Source: Lysobacter sp. Root494
GTDB taxonomy: Bacteria; Pseudomonadota; Gammaproteobacteria; Xanthomonadales; Xanthomonadaceae
Assembly (NCBI RefSeq): GCF_001427225.1
Contig: NZ_LMFH01000001.1
Coordinates: 224,330 to 288,329 of the forward strand
DNA length: 64,000 nucleotides
Reading direction: 5' to 3'
The notes beneath the pieces are model-generated. The model saw nothing but the letters and a program-made list of their open reading frames with translations. It made no database searches and was not told the origin of the DNA. Below, piece by piece: positions 8,825 through 16,708 of the stretch (position 1 is its first letter; the number at the start of each line of letters is the position of its first letter). Made by a program: the position numbers and the translations under genes.

Positions 8825-8830
8825 CATAAT
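8825..8830 (+). promoter_or_regulatory. candidate -10 box, possible internal leaderless promoter
   Basis: CATAAT ends 6 nt before the ATG at 8837, in the 57-nt gap after the membrane-protein gene. There is no ribosome-binding site between box and ATG. This matches the pattern at uvrD, polA and hemF in this window. Confidence 0.4.
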
Positions 8831-8836
8831 CCGCGC

Positions 8837-9133
8837 ATGCACTTCGTGATCGAACCCGACCATCCCAGCCTGCCCGGGCATTTTCCGGGTCGACCGCTGG
8901 TGCCCGGCGTGGTGCTGCTCGATCGCGTGATTGCGGTGATCGAGGCCACCCACGGCCCACTCGGTCCGTTGCGCCTGCCGCAGGTGAAGTTCATGCAGCC
9001 GCTGTTGCCGGGCGAAGACGCGCGTGTCGAACTCGAAGGCGACGTGCCGCGCTGGCGCTTCCGAGTCCTGCGTGGCGAAACGCTGTTGGCCAGTGGCGAA
9101 GTGGTCGCCGACCGCGCGGGCGCTCCCGCATGA
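8837..9133 (+). CDS. FabZ-like 3-hydroxyacyl-ACP dehydratase (ApeI-like hot-dog protein)
   Basis: 98-residue single hot-dog domain expected to dehydrate 3-hydroxyacyl-ACP intermediates during polyene chain extension. The GHFPGRPLVPGVVLLD segment (residues 13-28) matches the FabZ active-site loop, whose His is catalytic. It is shorter than housekeeping FabZ (about 150), as is usual for the ApeI type. Known APE systems use two dehydratases, ApeI and ApeP, that act as a complex; the second one here is at 13203. The start at 8837 is preferred over an ATG at 8807, because the added residues are not family-like. It overlaps the next gene by ATGA at 9130-9133. Confidence 0.87.
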   Translation: MHFVIEPDHPSLPGHFPGRPLVPGVVLLDRVIAVIEATHGPLGPLRLPQVKFMQPLLPGEDARVELEGDVPRWRFRVLRGETLLASGEVVADRAGAPA

Positions 9134-10146
9134 AACCGGCGACCTGGAAGCAGCGTCCCGAAGGTGGCGGTTTTTTCGCCATCTGGCTGATCCGCACCAT
9201 CGCGCGTCGCGGCGGACGCATGGCGGCGCGCAGCCTGCTGTGGCCGATCACCTTCTACTTCCTGTTGATGCGCGGACCCGAACGCCGCGCCTCGCTCGCC
9301 TGGCTGCAACGCGTGTTGCCGGTGCGGCCGAACCTGCTGCACGCCGCACGGCACATCCACACCTTCGCATCGACCATTCTTGATCGCGTGTTCCTGCTCA
9401 GCGGCCAGCTCGAGCGCTTCGATATCGAAGTGCGGGGCCTGTCTGGCCTGGAAGCGCAACTCGATCTCGGTCGCGGCGTGTTGCTGGCGGGCTCGCACCT
9501 GGGCAGCTTCGATGCGCTGCGTGCGCTCGCCTCGCGGCGTCCCGACGTCCGCGTGCGCGTGTTGCTGGACAAGGCGCACAACCCGGCGATGCAGCAGTTG
9601 CTCGATGCACTCAATCCGCAACTCGCGCGCGACATCATCGACGCGGGACAGCCGGGAACGGCGATCGTGCTGGCGATGAAGGAAGCGCTCGAAAAAGGCG
9701 AACTCGTCGCGATGCTGGCCGACCGTGCGCTGCCGCACGAACCCGCGGTGGCGGTGGAGTTCATGGGCGGGACGGCGCGCTTTCCTACCGCGCCCTGGCA
9801 GATCGCCGGGGTGCTGGGAGTGCCGGTTACGCTGGTGTTCGGCCTGTACCGTGGCGGCAACCGCTATGAGCTGGTGTTCGAGGCGCTCAGCGATGGCGTT
9901 TCCCTGCCGCGTCATGAACGCAGGCAGGCGCTGGCCGGGCTCGTGCAGACTTATGCGGCGCGGCTGCAGCATCATGCGCGGCGCGCGCCGTACAACTGGT
10001 TCAACTTCTTCGACTTCTGGCATACCGATGACGCGACTGCCGTCCGCGACGAAAACCCCGGTTCCGACCCCGTGGCTGGCCGCGTCGATGCTGGCCGCGG
10101 CAATCCTGGCATCGTTCGCGATGCCGCTGCGCGCCGCGCCTTCTGA
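9130..10146 (+). CDS. LPLAT-family acyltransferase of the aryl-polyene cluster
   Basis: 338-residue acyltransferase of the lauroyl/lysophospholipid type (COG4261-like), probably transferring the aryl-polyene acyl chain or another acyl group onto a lipid headgroup at the inner membrane. The catalytic HxxxxD pattern is visible as SHLGSFDALRA around residue 120. A hydrophobic, basic N-terminus contains RGGRMAARSLLWPITFYFLLMR. The ATG overlaps the preceding stop by four bases. The family-like sequence stops near NWFNFFDFW; the last 45 residues are unlike the family and overlap the start of the next gene by 119 nt. That tail may be a recent read-through extension. Confidence 0.85.
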   Translation: MKPATWKQRPEGGGFFAIWLIRTIARRGGRMAARSLLWPITFYFLLMRGPERRASLAWLQRVLPVRPNLLHAARHIHTFASTILDRVFLLSGQLERFDIEVRGLSGLEAQLDLGRGVLLAGSHLGSFDALRALASRRPDVRVRVLLDKAHNPAMQQLLDALNPQLARDIIDAGQPGTAIVLAMKEALEKGELVAMLADRALPHEPAVAVEFMGGTARFPTAPWQIAGVLGVPVTLVFGLYRGGNRYELVFEALSDGVSLPRHERRQALAGLVQTYAARLQHHARRAPYNWFNFFDFWHTDDATAVRDENPGSDPVAGRVDAGRGNPGIVRDAAARRAF

Positions 10147-10786
10147 CGCCGCCAACGATCCGTCGCGCGTCGACAGCGACTGGATCCTGTCGAAGCTGGT
10201 ACAGCCCGCGCCCGCGCGCACGTCCTTCGTCGAACTGCGCGGCTCGAAGCTGCTGAAGAAGCCGCTGCGCCTGCAGGGCGAATACCTGCGCCCCGATGCC
10301 GACACGCTTGTGCGCAAGGTCGCCGCGCCATACGCGGAAACCACGACGATCCGCGCCGGCGAAGTCGAGATCGCACGCGCCGGCAAATCGCCACGCCGCT
10401 TCTCGCTGTCGCGCGTGCCGGAAATGGCCGGCTTGCAGTCGAGCTTCGGCGCGTTGCTTTCCGGCGACCGCCGCGCCCTCGAACAGCGCTATGACCTGCA
10501 CACCCAGGGCACGCGCCAGCGCTGGACGATGACGCTGACGCCGAAGGACGCGGCGATGCGGCAGAAGATCCAGACGATCACTTTGTACGGACGCGGTTCG
10601 GAACTGCGCTGCATCGAGACGCAGCCCACGGAAGGTGATGCCCAGCGCACGCTGCTTGCGGGTGCCGCGCGCGCAGCGGAAGGCGTGACCGGTGCGGGCG
10701 CCCTGGCGACGTTGTGCTATGGCGGCGCGAAGCCGGTCGCTCCCACGGCGAACGAAGCCGCGACGCAAACGCCCTCTCGTCCATGA
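10028..10786 (+). CDS. LolA-like outer-membrane lipoprotein carrier-type protein of the pigment cluster
   Basis: 252 residues with a signal peptide (about 1-37, hydrophobic LAASMLAAAILASFAMPLRA) and a LolA/LolB-like half-barrel pattern: SDWILSKLVQP, FVELRGSKLLKKPLRLQGEYLRPDADTL-type start, and LTPKDAAMRQKIQTITLYG. Aryl-polyene clusters carry such a carrier to ferry the lipid-linked pigment or a precursor across the periplasm. The ATG at 10028 gives a full basic n-region but overlaps the acyltransferase gene by 119 nt. ATG at 10088 is the alternative and would shorten the overlap to 59 nt. The stop overlaps the start of the MMPL gene (ATGA). Confidence 0.82.
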   Translation: MTRLPSATKTPVPTPWLAASMLAAAILASFAMPLRAAPSDAANDPSRVDSDWILSKLVQPAPARTSFVELRGSKLLKKPLRLQGEYLRPDADTLVRKVAAPYAETTTIRAGEVEIARAGKSPRRFSLSRVPEMAGLQSSFGALLSGDRRALEQRYDLHTQGTRQRWTMTLTPKDAAMRQKIQTITLYGRGSELRCIETQPTEGDAQRTLLAGAARAAEGVTGAGALATLCYGGAKPVAPTANEAATQTPSRP

Positions 10787-13206
10787 GCCGGCGAAGCCGA
10801 AGCAAACGCGATCCGAAGCCAGGCGGCAGTCCATCGCGGCATGTGGAGAAAAAAGACGCGGGCCGCACTGCCATGACCGCCGGCAAGCGGCTTGCCCTGG
10901 CACTGTTGTGGCTGGCCCTGCTCGCGCTCTCGGGGTGGTTCATCGGCAGCCGCCTCGAACTGAGCGGCGACCTGCGCAAGTTCATGCCGAGCGCCCAGAC
11001 CCCCGCGCAGAAACTGCTGATCGACGAGCTCGGCGAGGGGCCGGGCTCCCGGTTGCTGCTCGTTGCGCTGTCCGGCAGCGACGCGGAAACACTCGCGGCG
11101 CAGTCGGCCGCACTGCGCGAGCGCCTCGCTTCGCAGCCGCTGTTCAAGCTGGTCGCGAACGGCGGTGAAAATGGTTTGGAGGCGATCCCCGAACGCCTGC
11201 GTCCGTATCGTTACCTGTTGTCGGACACGCTCGATACGCAGACATTCGATCGCGAATTCTTCGCCGCCGAGCTCGCGCAGCGCGTGCAGGACCTCGGCTC
11301 GCCCGCCGCGGGCCTGGTCGAGCCGTTGCTGCCGCGCGATCCGACGCTGGAAACGCTCAAGCTGGCCGAAGCCTGGCAGCCTGCGAGTGCGCCGCAACGC
11401 CTGCACGGCGTGTGGTTCGACCGGCGTGGCCGTGAAGCACTGCTTGCGATCGAGACGCAGGCGGCCGGCTTCGATCCGAAGGGACAGCAGGCCGCTGTCG
11501 ATGCGATCCGCGCCGCCTTCGCTGAAGCAAGCGCGGACACCCCGACGCAACTCACCTTGACCGGCCCGGGTGCGTTCTCGGTGGAGATCGGCGGACGCAC
11601 CGCGCGCGAGGCAGGCTGGATCGGCACCATCGACAGCCTCATCTTCGCGCTGCTGTTGTGGGTCGCGTACCGCAGCTGGAAGGCGCCGCTGCTCGGCGGC
11701 CTGCCGCTGGCGAGCGGCGGGCTCGCCGGCCTCGCGGCGGTGACGCTGCTGTTCGATGGCGTGCATGGCATCACCGTCGCCTTCGGCTTCACGCTCATCG
11801 GCGTCGCGCAGGACTATCCGATCCACCTGTTCTCGCACCAGCGCGCCGGACTGTCGCCATGGGCCAGTGCGCGCGCACTGTGGCCGACGCTCGGCACCGG
11901 GGTCGCATCGACCTGCATCGCCTACTTCACCTTCCTGGTGTCCGGCGTGGACGGTTTGAAGCAGCTCGCGGTCTTCACCGTCGTCGGCCTGGGCGTGGCC
12001 GCGCTGACCACCCGTTTCCTGTTGCCAGGACTGATCGATCCCGCGCCGCGCGATGCCGCGGATTCGTCGCGGCTTGCGCGGTTGTGGCAACAGGTCGCGC
12101 GCCTGCCCCGTTTGAATGCAGTGGCTTACCTGGTGCTCGCTGGCATTGCGTCTGCGGTCGCGTACTGGGCTCCAGGCGTTTTCTGGCAGAACGACCTCTC
12201 GCGGCTCACGCCCGTTGCGCCGTCGCTGCTCGCGCGCGATGCGCAACTGCGCGGCGAACTCGGTGCGCCCGATGTGCGCTATGTCATCGCCGTCGAATCG
12301 CGCGATGCAGAAACGGCACTGCGCTCGCTGGAAAAACTGCAGCCCGCGCTGGAAACCTTGCAGGCGGACGGCGCGATCGGCGGCTTCGATTCGGCCGCGC
12401 GCTACCTGCCCAGCCGCGCGACCCAGCGTGCGCGCCAACAGAAGTTGCCCGATCCACGCGCATTGCAGCGGGCGTTCGGCGCCGCGGTGGCGGCGAGCGC
12501 GTTCGAGCGCGATGCCTTCGAGGGCTTCATCGAAGATGTCGAAACCGCGCGCACGGCGCCGACGCTTTCGCCGCACGATCTCGAGGGCACGCCGCTCGCG
12601 GTCACCGTGGATGGCCTGTTGCTGCAGAGTCGCGATCACGCCACCGCGCTCGTTTCGTTGAGCGCATTGAAGGATCCGGCGACCGTCGCGCGCGTCGCCA
12701 CGCAGCATGGCGCACGCCTGCTCGACCTGAAGCAGGCTTCGGAATCGCTGGTCGCCGCCTATCGCCAGCGCGTCCTGTGGGCACTGGGATTGGCCTCGCT
12801 GCTGCTCGCGGCGACGGTGTGGATCGCCCTGCGCCAGCCGCGCCGCGTGCTGCGCGTGCTCGCGCCGATGGCGCTGACCACGCTGCTGGTGCTCGCCGTG
12901 CTGCGCGGCCTAGGCATCGAACTCAACCTCTTCCACCTGGTCGCGCTGATCCTCGCGGCGGGACTCGGCCTCGACTACGCGCTGTTCTTCGACCATGCCG
13001 GGGACGATCGCGCCGAGCAGCTGCGCACGCTGCACGCGATCATCGTCTGCAGCCTCACCACGCTGCTGGTGTTCTCGCTGCTGGCGCTGTCGTCGATACC
13101 GGTCCTGCGCGCGATCGGCGGCACGGTCGCGCTGGGTGTGCTGTTCAACTTTGCGCTTTCATTGCTGGTCACGCGCCAGCGGGCGCCGGAAGAGATCGCC
13201 GCATGA
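10783..13206 (+). CDS. MMPL/RND-family exporter of the aryl-polyene cluster
   Basis: About 807 residues with the duplicated RND/MMPL plan: a first helix near 37-55, a large periplasmic domain to about 250, six helices at roughly 255-400, a second helix and periplasmic loop from about 450, and a final helix set from 660 to the end. It is predicted to move the pigment lipid or its precursor across the inner membrane using the proton gradient. Start choice: ATG 10783 overlaps the upstream stop by ATGA and suggests coupling, but its first 30 residues are basic and low-complexity. ATG 10873 begins directly with MTAGKRLALALLWLALL and may be the true start. Confidence 0.87.
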   Translation: MSRRSRSKRDPKPGGSPSRHVEKKDAGRTAMTAGKRLALALLWLALLALSGWFIGSRLELSGDLRKFMPSAQTPAQKLLIDELGEGPGSRLLLVALSGSDAETLAAQSAALRERLASQPLFKLVANGGENGLEAIPERLRPYRYLLSDTLDTQTFDREFFAAELAQRVQDLGSPAAGLVEPLLPRDPTLETLKLAEAWQPASAPQRLHGVWFDRRGREALLAIETQAAGFDPKGQQAAVDAIRAAFAEASADTPTQLTLTGPGAFSVEIGGRTAREAGWIGTIDSLIFALLLWVAYRSWKAPLLGGLPLASGGLAGLAAVTLLFDGVHGITVAFGFTLIGVAQDYPIHLFSHQRAGLSPWASARALWPTLGTGVASTCIAYFTFLVSGVDGLKQLAVFTVVGLGVAALTTRFLLPGLIDPAPRDAADSSRLARLWQQVARLPRLNAVAYLVLAGIASAVAYWAPGVFWQNDLSRLTPVAPSLLARDAQLRGELGAPDVRYVIAVESRDAETALRSLEKLQPALETLQADGAIGGFDSAARYLPSRATQRARQQKLPDPRALQRAFGAAVAASAFERDAFEGFIEDVETARTAPTLSPHDLEGTPLAVTVDGLLLQSRDHATALVSLSALKDPATVARVATQHGARLLDLKQASESLVAAYRQRVLWALGLASLLLAATVWIALRQPRRVLRVLAPMALTTLLVLAVLRGLGIELNLFHLVALILAAGLGLDYALFFDHAGDDRAEQLRTLHAIIVCSLTTLLVFSLLALSSIPVLRAIGGTVALGVLFNFALSLLVTRQRAPEEIAA

Positions 13207-13640
13207 TCGGCCGCGACGAAATTCTCTCGCTGATTCCGCACCAGGGCGCGATGTGCCTGTGGGACGAAGTCGTCGAATGGAACGAGGTCTCTATCCGCCT
13301 GCGTGCCCGCAACCACCGCGATCCAGCGCATCCGCTGCGCAGTGGCGATCGCCTGCATGCGGTGCACCTGTGCGAATACGGCGCGCAGGCGATGGCGGTT
13401 CACGGTGGTCTGCGCGCCCGCAACGATGACGGACGCGCGCTTCCCGGCGTGCTGGTCGCGCTGCGTGGCGTTACCCTGCACGTCGCACGTTTCGATGACC
13501 TGCCCGGCGATCTCGAGTGCGAGGCCCACCCGCTCGCCGAAAGCGCGGACAGCCAGCAGTACGCATTCCGCATCAGCCACGAGGGAGAACTCATCGCCGA
13601 GGGTCGCGCCGCGGTGATGCTGCAGGGAGAAGGCACATGA
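13203..13640 (+). CDS. FabA/ApeP-like 3-hydroxyacyl-ACP dehydratase (hot-dog)
   Basis: 145-residue hot-dog protein of the COG4706 type found in aryl-polyene clusters. The start IGRDEILSLIPHQGAMCLWDEV resembles the N-terminal hot-dog strand with its PHQ motif. HAVHLCEYGAQAMAVHGG covers the central helix. It is the probable partner of the small FabZ-like protein at 8837: in the E. coli/Xenorhabdus APE system ApeI and ApeP work together. The ATG overlaps the MMPL stop (ATGA, 13203-13206), and its stop overlaps the next start in the same way, so the three genes are tightly coupled. Confidence 0.85.
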   Translation: MIGRDEILSLIPHQGAMCLWDEVVEWNEVSIRLRARNHRDPAHPLRSGDRLHAVHLCEYGAQAMAVHGGLRARNDDGRALPGVLVALRGVTLHVARFDDLPGDLECEAHPLAESADSQQYAFRISHEGELIAEGRAAVMLQGEGT

Positions 13641-14359
13641 GCAAGCGCGCACTGGTCACAGGCGGCAGCGGCGACATTGGCTCCGCGATCTGCAGGCAGC
13701 TCGCAGCAGACGGCCTGCATGTGATCGTCCACGCGAACGCCAACCGCGCGCGCGCCGAGGAAGTCGTTTCGGAAATCCGCGCCGCAGGCCATTCGGCCGA
13801 GCCGGTCGTGTTCGACGTGACCGACGGCGACCGCACGCGCGCTGTCATCGAGTCGCTGCTCGAATCCGCGCCGATCCAGGTCGTCGTAAACAACGCCGGC
13901 ATCCACGACGACGCACCGCTCGCCGGCATGAGCGAGGCGCAGTGGAAGCGCGTGATCGACGTGTCCCTGCACGGCTTCTTCCATGTCACCCAACCACTGC
14001 TGCTGCCGATGGCGCGCACGCGCTGGGGACGCATCGTCAGCATCTCCAGCGTGGCCGGCGTGCTCGGCAATCGCGGACAGGCGAACTACGCGGCGGCGAA
14101 GTCGGCGTTGCACGGCGCAACGAAGTCGCTGGCACGCGAGATGGGATCACGCGGGATTACCGCGAACGTCATTGCTCCAGGAGCGATCGCAGGACACATG
14201 ACGGACGCTGCGTTCAGTGCGGAAACAATCCGGCAGATCGTGCCGGCCGGACGCATGGGCACGCCCGAGGAAGTGGCGGCATTGGCCGCTTTCCTGTGCT
14301 CGGATGCCGCGGGTTACATCAATGGCCAGGTGATCGGAATCGATGGCGGCATGAGCTAG
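13637..14359 (+). CDS. FabG-like 3-ketoacyl-ACP reductase (ApeQ-like)
   Basis: Short-chain dehydrogenase that reduces the 3-keto group on each elongation cycle of the polyene, using NADPH. 240 residues. The cofactor loop is TGGSGDIGSAI at about 8-18 (a variant of TGxxxGIG), followed by NNAGIHDDAPL near 84-94, catalytic Ser in VSISSVAG near 135, and YAAAK near 150. The end IDGGMS is family-typical. It is the last gene of the plus-strand pigment unit and overlaps the dehydratase gene by four bases. A housekeeping fabG is not expected here, because the fab operon genes (fabD, acpP, fabF) are absent. Confidence 0.92.
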   Translation: MSKRALVTGGSGDIGSAICRQLAADGLHVIVHANANRARAEEVVSEIRAAGHSAEPVVFDVTDGDRTRAVIESLLESAPIQVVVNNAGIHDDAPLAGMSEAQWKRVIDVSLHGFFHVTQPLLLPMARTRWGRIVSISSVAGVLGNRGQANYAAAKSALHGATKSLAREMGSRGITANVIAPGAIAGHMTDAAFSAETIRQIVPAGRMGTPEEVAALAAFLCSDAAGYINGQVIGIDGGMS

Positions 14360-14434
14360 GTGCGGGCGGTAGTGCCGAGCGCTTAAGCTTTCCTCGCCCG
14401 CCGATGACCGGCGGCTCAAAAGGGGAAAAACCTG

Positions 14435-15043
14435 ATGGCTCGACTGCTTCGCTTCGCGTTGCTGCTGCTTGTGCTGTGCTCGCCGGCCGTGCTCGCAAAA
14501 TCCAAACTCATGACCCCTGCCGCAGAGGCGGAACCGAAGCCCGCTGAGGGCAAGGCGCTGGTGGTGTTCATGCGCCCCTCCTTCTACGGCGGCGCGATCT
14601 CCTCGAGTATTTACGATGCACCCGATGGCGCTACAACGTTCCTTGGCGTGCTGAAGTACAAGGACAAGGTCGCGGTGCAGATGGAGCCGGGTGTGCACCG
14701 TTTGATGGTGATCGCGGAAAACGCGGACTTCCTCGATGCGACGTTCGAAGCGGGAAAGACCTACTACGTGTTGGTCAAGGCGCGTCCGGGCGTCTGGAAG
14801 GCGCGCTTCTCGCTGATCCCGGTGCACAACAAGGCCGATGCCGAGTACAGCCTGCAGATGCCTGATTTCGCGGAGTGGACCAAGGCCACCAGCTTCGTCG
14901 AGAAGACGGGCGAGGCGGATGCCTGGTACGAGGAGAACAAGGTGAGCGTCGAAGAGAAGAAGACTGACTACCTGGTCAAGTGGAACAAGATGCTTCCGGA
15001 AGAGCGCGCCGAGCTGGTGTTGAATGCCGAAGACGGCGTGTGA
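14435..15043 (+). CDS. secreted protein of unknown function (DUF2846-like)
   Basis: 202 residues. A signal peptide covers about 1-21 (LLRFALLLLVLCSPAVLA). The body has a beta-rich segment, VVFMRPSFYGGAISSSIYD, then EPGVHRLMVIAENADFLDATFEAGKTYYV; this resembles the DUF2846 pattern of periplasmic or lipobox-less proteins. The C-terminal quarter is charged (KVSVEEKKTDYLVKWNKM). It lies 75 nt after the ketoreductase on the same strand with its own GGGGAAAA ribosome-binding region, so it may be outside the pigment operon. No catalytic residues are recognisable. Confidence 0.72.
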   Translation: MARLLRFALLLLVLCSPAVLAKSKLMTPAAEAEPKPAEGKALVVFMRPSFYGGAISSSIYDAPDGATTFLGVLKYKDKVAVQMEPGVHRLMVIAENADFLDATFEAGKTYYVLVKARPGVWKARFSLIPVHNKADAEYSLQMPDFAEWTKATSFVEKTGEADAWYEENKVSVEEKKTDYLVKWNKMLPEERAELVLNAEDGV

Positions 15044-15088
15044 ATTCCTGAGATGATCGATCACGGCGGTTCGCCGCCGGGAACGGCT

Positions 15089-15116
15089 AGTGGCCCGGGC
15101 GCGCGCTCGGGCCACT
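15089..15116 (+). terminator. hairpin downstream of the secreted-protein gene, possible terminator
   Basis: The arms AGTGGCCCG (15089-15097) and CGGGCCACT (15108-15116) form a perfect 9-bp stem with a GC-rich 10-nt loop, followed by only a short T stretch (TTTGATG). A second small hairpin with a TTCG loop (GGCGG/CCGCC, 15065-15078) precedes it. The weak T tract makes intrinsic termination uncertain. Confidence 0.45.
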
Positions 15117-15191
15117 TTGATGCGACGTTCAGTCCCCGGGGTGGAACATCGCCACACCGGCTGCAATACCGCTTCACCACCGAGGTGCACC

Positions 15192-15599
15192 ATGCGCAGG
15201 CTTCTCGTTGCTTTGCTGGTTCTTTTACTCGCGGGCTGTGCCAGCACCCACCACGTGATGCTCGGCCAGACCCGGCCGGCGATCGATCCGGCCCAGGTCA
15301 AGGTCTACCAGGTGCCGCCGAAGCGGTACGAGGAAGTCGCCCGCCTGGACGCGAAGAGCGCAGTGGGCTTCGGCACGCAGGGCCAGATCAATGCCGCGAT
15401 CGACCGGCTCGCGCGCGAAGCGGCCAAGCTCGGAGCGAACGGCGTGATCCTGCTCGGTGTCGACCAGACAGGGTCGCCGGTGAGCCTTGGCGTCGGCGGT
15501 GGGACGTACGGGCGCCACAGTGGCGCATCGGTCGGGCTGGGGATTCCGACCGCGCAGCAACGCGCGGAAGGCATTGCGATCTACGTGATCGAGGAATAG
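15192..15599 (+). CDS. small outer-membrane-type lipoprotein, function unknown
   Basis: 135 residues. The lipobox LLLAGC places the lipidated Cys at about residue 16 after a short basic n-region (MRRLLVALLVL). Position +2 after Cys is Ala, so no inner-membrane retention signal is apparent. The mature part contains VKVYQVPPKRYEEVARLDA and a Gly-rich segment, GVGGGTYGRHSGASVGLG. It resembles small Xanthomonadaceae lipoproteins with a heavy-metal-binding-like or YbjQ-like fold, but I cannot assign a family with confidence. The start at 15192 is preferred because it gives a clean lipoprotein signal; upstream in-frame ATGs do not. Confidence 0.75.
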   Translation: MRRLLVALLVLLLAGCASTHHVMLGQTRPAIDPAQVKVYQVPPKRYEEVARLDAKSAVGFGTQGQINAAIDRLAREAAKLGANGVILLGVDQTGSPVSLGVGGGTYGRHSGASVGLGIPTAQQRAEGIAIYVIEE

Positions 15600-15693
15600 T
15601 CCGGCGGCAAGTAGTCGATGGGCAGGTAATCGGCAGACCGTGGTTGATGGCGTCCGGTGCTCCAGCTCGCGACGCTTCCGTCACCGCTTTTGT

Positions 15694-15808
15694 TTTTGCT
15701 CGTCATTCCCGCGAAAGCGGGAATCCAGCGACTTTGTTTTTGCCTTGCCTGCAGACCAGCAAGAGCAAAGACACTGGATTCCCGCTTTCGCGGGAATGAC
15801 GAGCAAAA
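15694..15808. repeat. dRS3-like palindromic repeat element, copy 2 (short symmetrical form)
   Basis: Two arms of about 43 bp in inverted orientation each hold the 20-bp palindrome: ATTCCCGCGAAAGCGGGAAT at 15705-15724 and ATTCCCGCTTTCGCGGGAAT at 15778-15797. They are separated by about 30 nt rich in TTGCC/AGCAAG. Outer ends are TTTTGCTCGTC and GACGAGCAAAA. This is the cleanest short copy in the window. It lies between convergent genes, the lipoprotein and the glycosyltransferase. Confidence 0.9.
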
Positions 15809-15843
15809 GAAGCACGAGCAAGAGCAACACGAGCAAGAGCAAC
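15799..15843 (+). repeat. 15-bp tandem repeat growing from the end of the palindromic element
   Basis: Two exact 15-nt units ACGAGCAAGAGCAAC (15814-15828, 15829-15843) follow a degenerate first unit that is the element terminus itself (ACGAGCAAAAGAAGC, 15799-15813). Confidence 0.7.
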
Positions 15844-15889
15844 GAACGGCTCGAGCCAACCAGCCCTCCAGTGCGTGAACGCCGGAGCG

Positions 15890-16708
15890 CTACGCGTTCC
15901 TGCCCACCGCATCCCGCAACACCGGCGCCGAAGCAAATTCCCCACTCGGATCATGGATCACCGGCGGATTCGCGCGCGTCGTCCGGTATTCGCCCATGAT
16001 GTTGCCGTAGCCCCACACCTGCTTCACGACGTGCGAGGTGATGCGCCACAGGTCGCGCAGCGGGCGGAAGTGGCTCTTGCGGAACTGCGGCCCTTCGGGC
16101 TCCACGCCCTGGTAGCGCGATTCGATCGGCACCGACACGCAGCGCACGCCCAGCTGGCGCGCCGCGGTGATCAGGATCTGCGCTTCGAACACGAAATCCT
16201 CGCCCGGCACGTCGCCGAGCCTTGCGACCTTGGCCGGATAGAAGCGCTGCCCGCTCTGCGTATCGGCGACGAGGAAGCCGCAGCCCCAGGAAATGCCCCA
16301 GTCGCCGAATTCGTTGGCGAGACGGCGATAGCCCGGCTGCGCGGCGCGCTTGCGCAGGCGCGCGCCGATCACGATGTGGTCGGGGTAGGCGTTGGCGGCA
16401 TCGATGAGGCGCGGAATATCGGCCGCATCGTGCTGGCCATCGCCGTCCATGGTGATGATCCCGCGTGCGCCACGGCGCAGCGCCTCTGCAAAACCGTCGC
16501 GCAGGGCCGCGCCCTTGCCCATGCGCTGCGCATGGCGCAGCACGATCACCGGCAGGCCGGCGATCTGTTCGCCGGTGCCATCGTCGGAACCGTCATCGAC
16601 CAGGATGACGTTGGGGCATTCCCGCAGCGCGCCTTCGACGACGCCGCGGATGCGCAGCGCCTCGTTGAGGGCGGGAATCACGATGTAGACGTCGTTGCGT
16701 TCGATCAC
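15890..16708 (-). CDS. family 2 glycosyltransferase of the aryl-polyene cluster
   Basis: 272-residue GT-A enzyme. The N-terminus YIVIPALNEALRI is the nucleotide-sugar fold start. VILVDDGSDDGT supplies the first DD pair at about 40, and GIITMDGDGQHDA around 86 is the DxD metal site. The sequence resembles dolichol-phosphate-mannose-synthase-like GT2 proteins; no membrane anchor is evident. In the pigment cluster it probably glycosylates a lipid headgroup or the polyene carrier. Its ATG overlaps the stop of the KS-like gene by ATGA (16705-16708). It is the last gene of the three-gene minus-strand pigment unit, facing the lipoprotein gene across a repeat-filled gap. Confidence 0.88.
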   Translation of the reverse strand: MIERNDVYIVIPALNEALRIRGVVEGALRECPNVILVDDGSDDGTGEQIAGLPVIVLRHAQRMGKGAALRDGFAEALRRGARGIITMDGDGQHDAADIPRLIDAANAYPDHIVIGARLRKRAAQPGYRRLANEFGDWGISWGCGFLVADTQSGQRFYPAKVARLGDVPGEDFVFEAQILITAARQLGVRCVSVPIESRYQGVEPEGPQFRKSHFRPLRDLWRITSHVVKQVWGYGNIMGEYRTTRANPPVIHDPSGEFASAPVLRDAVGRNA

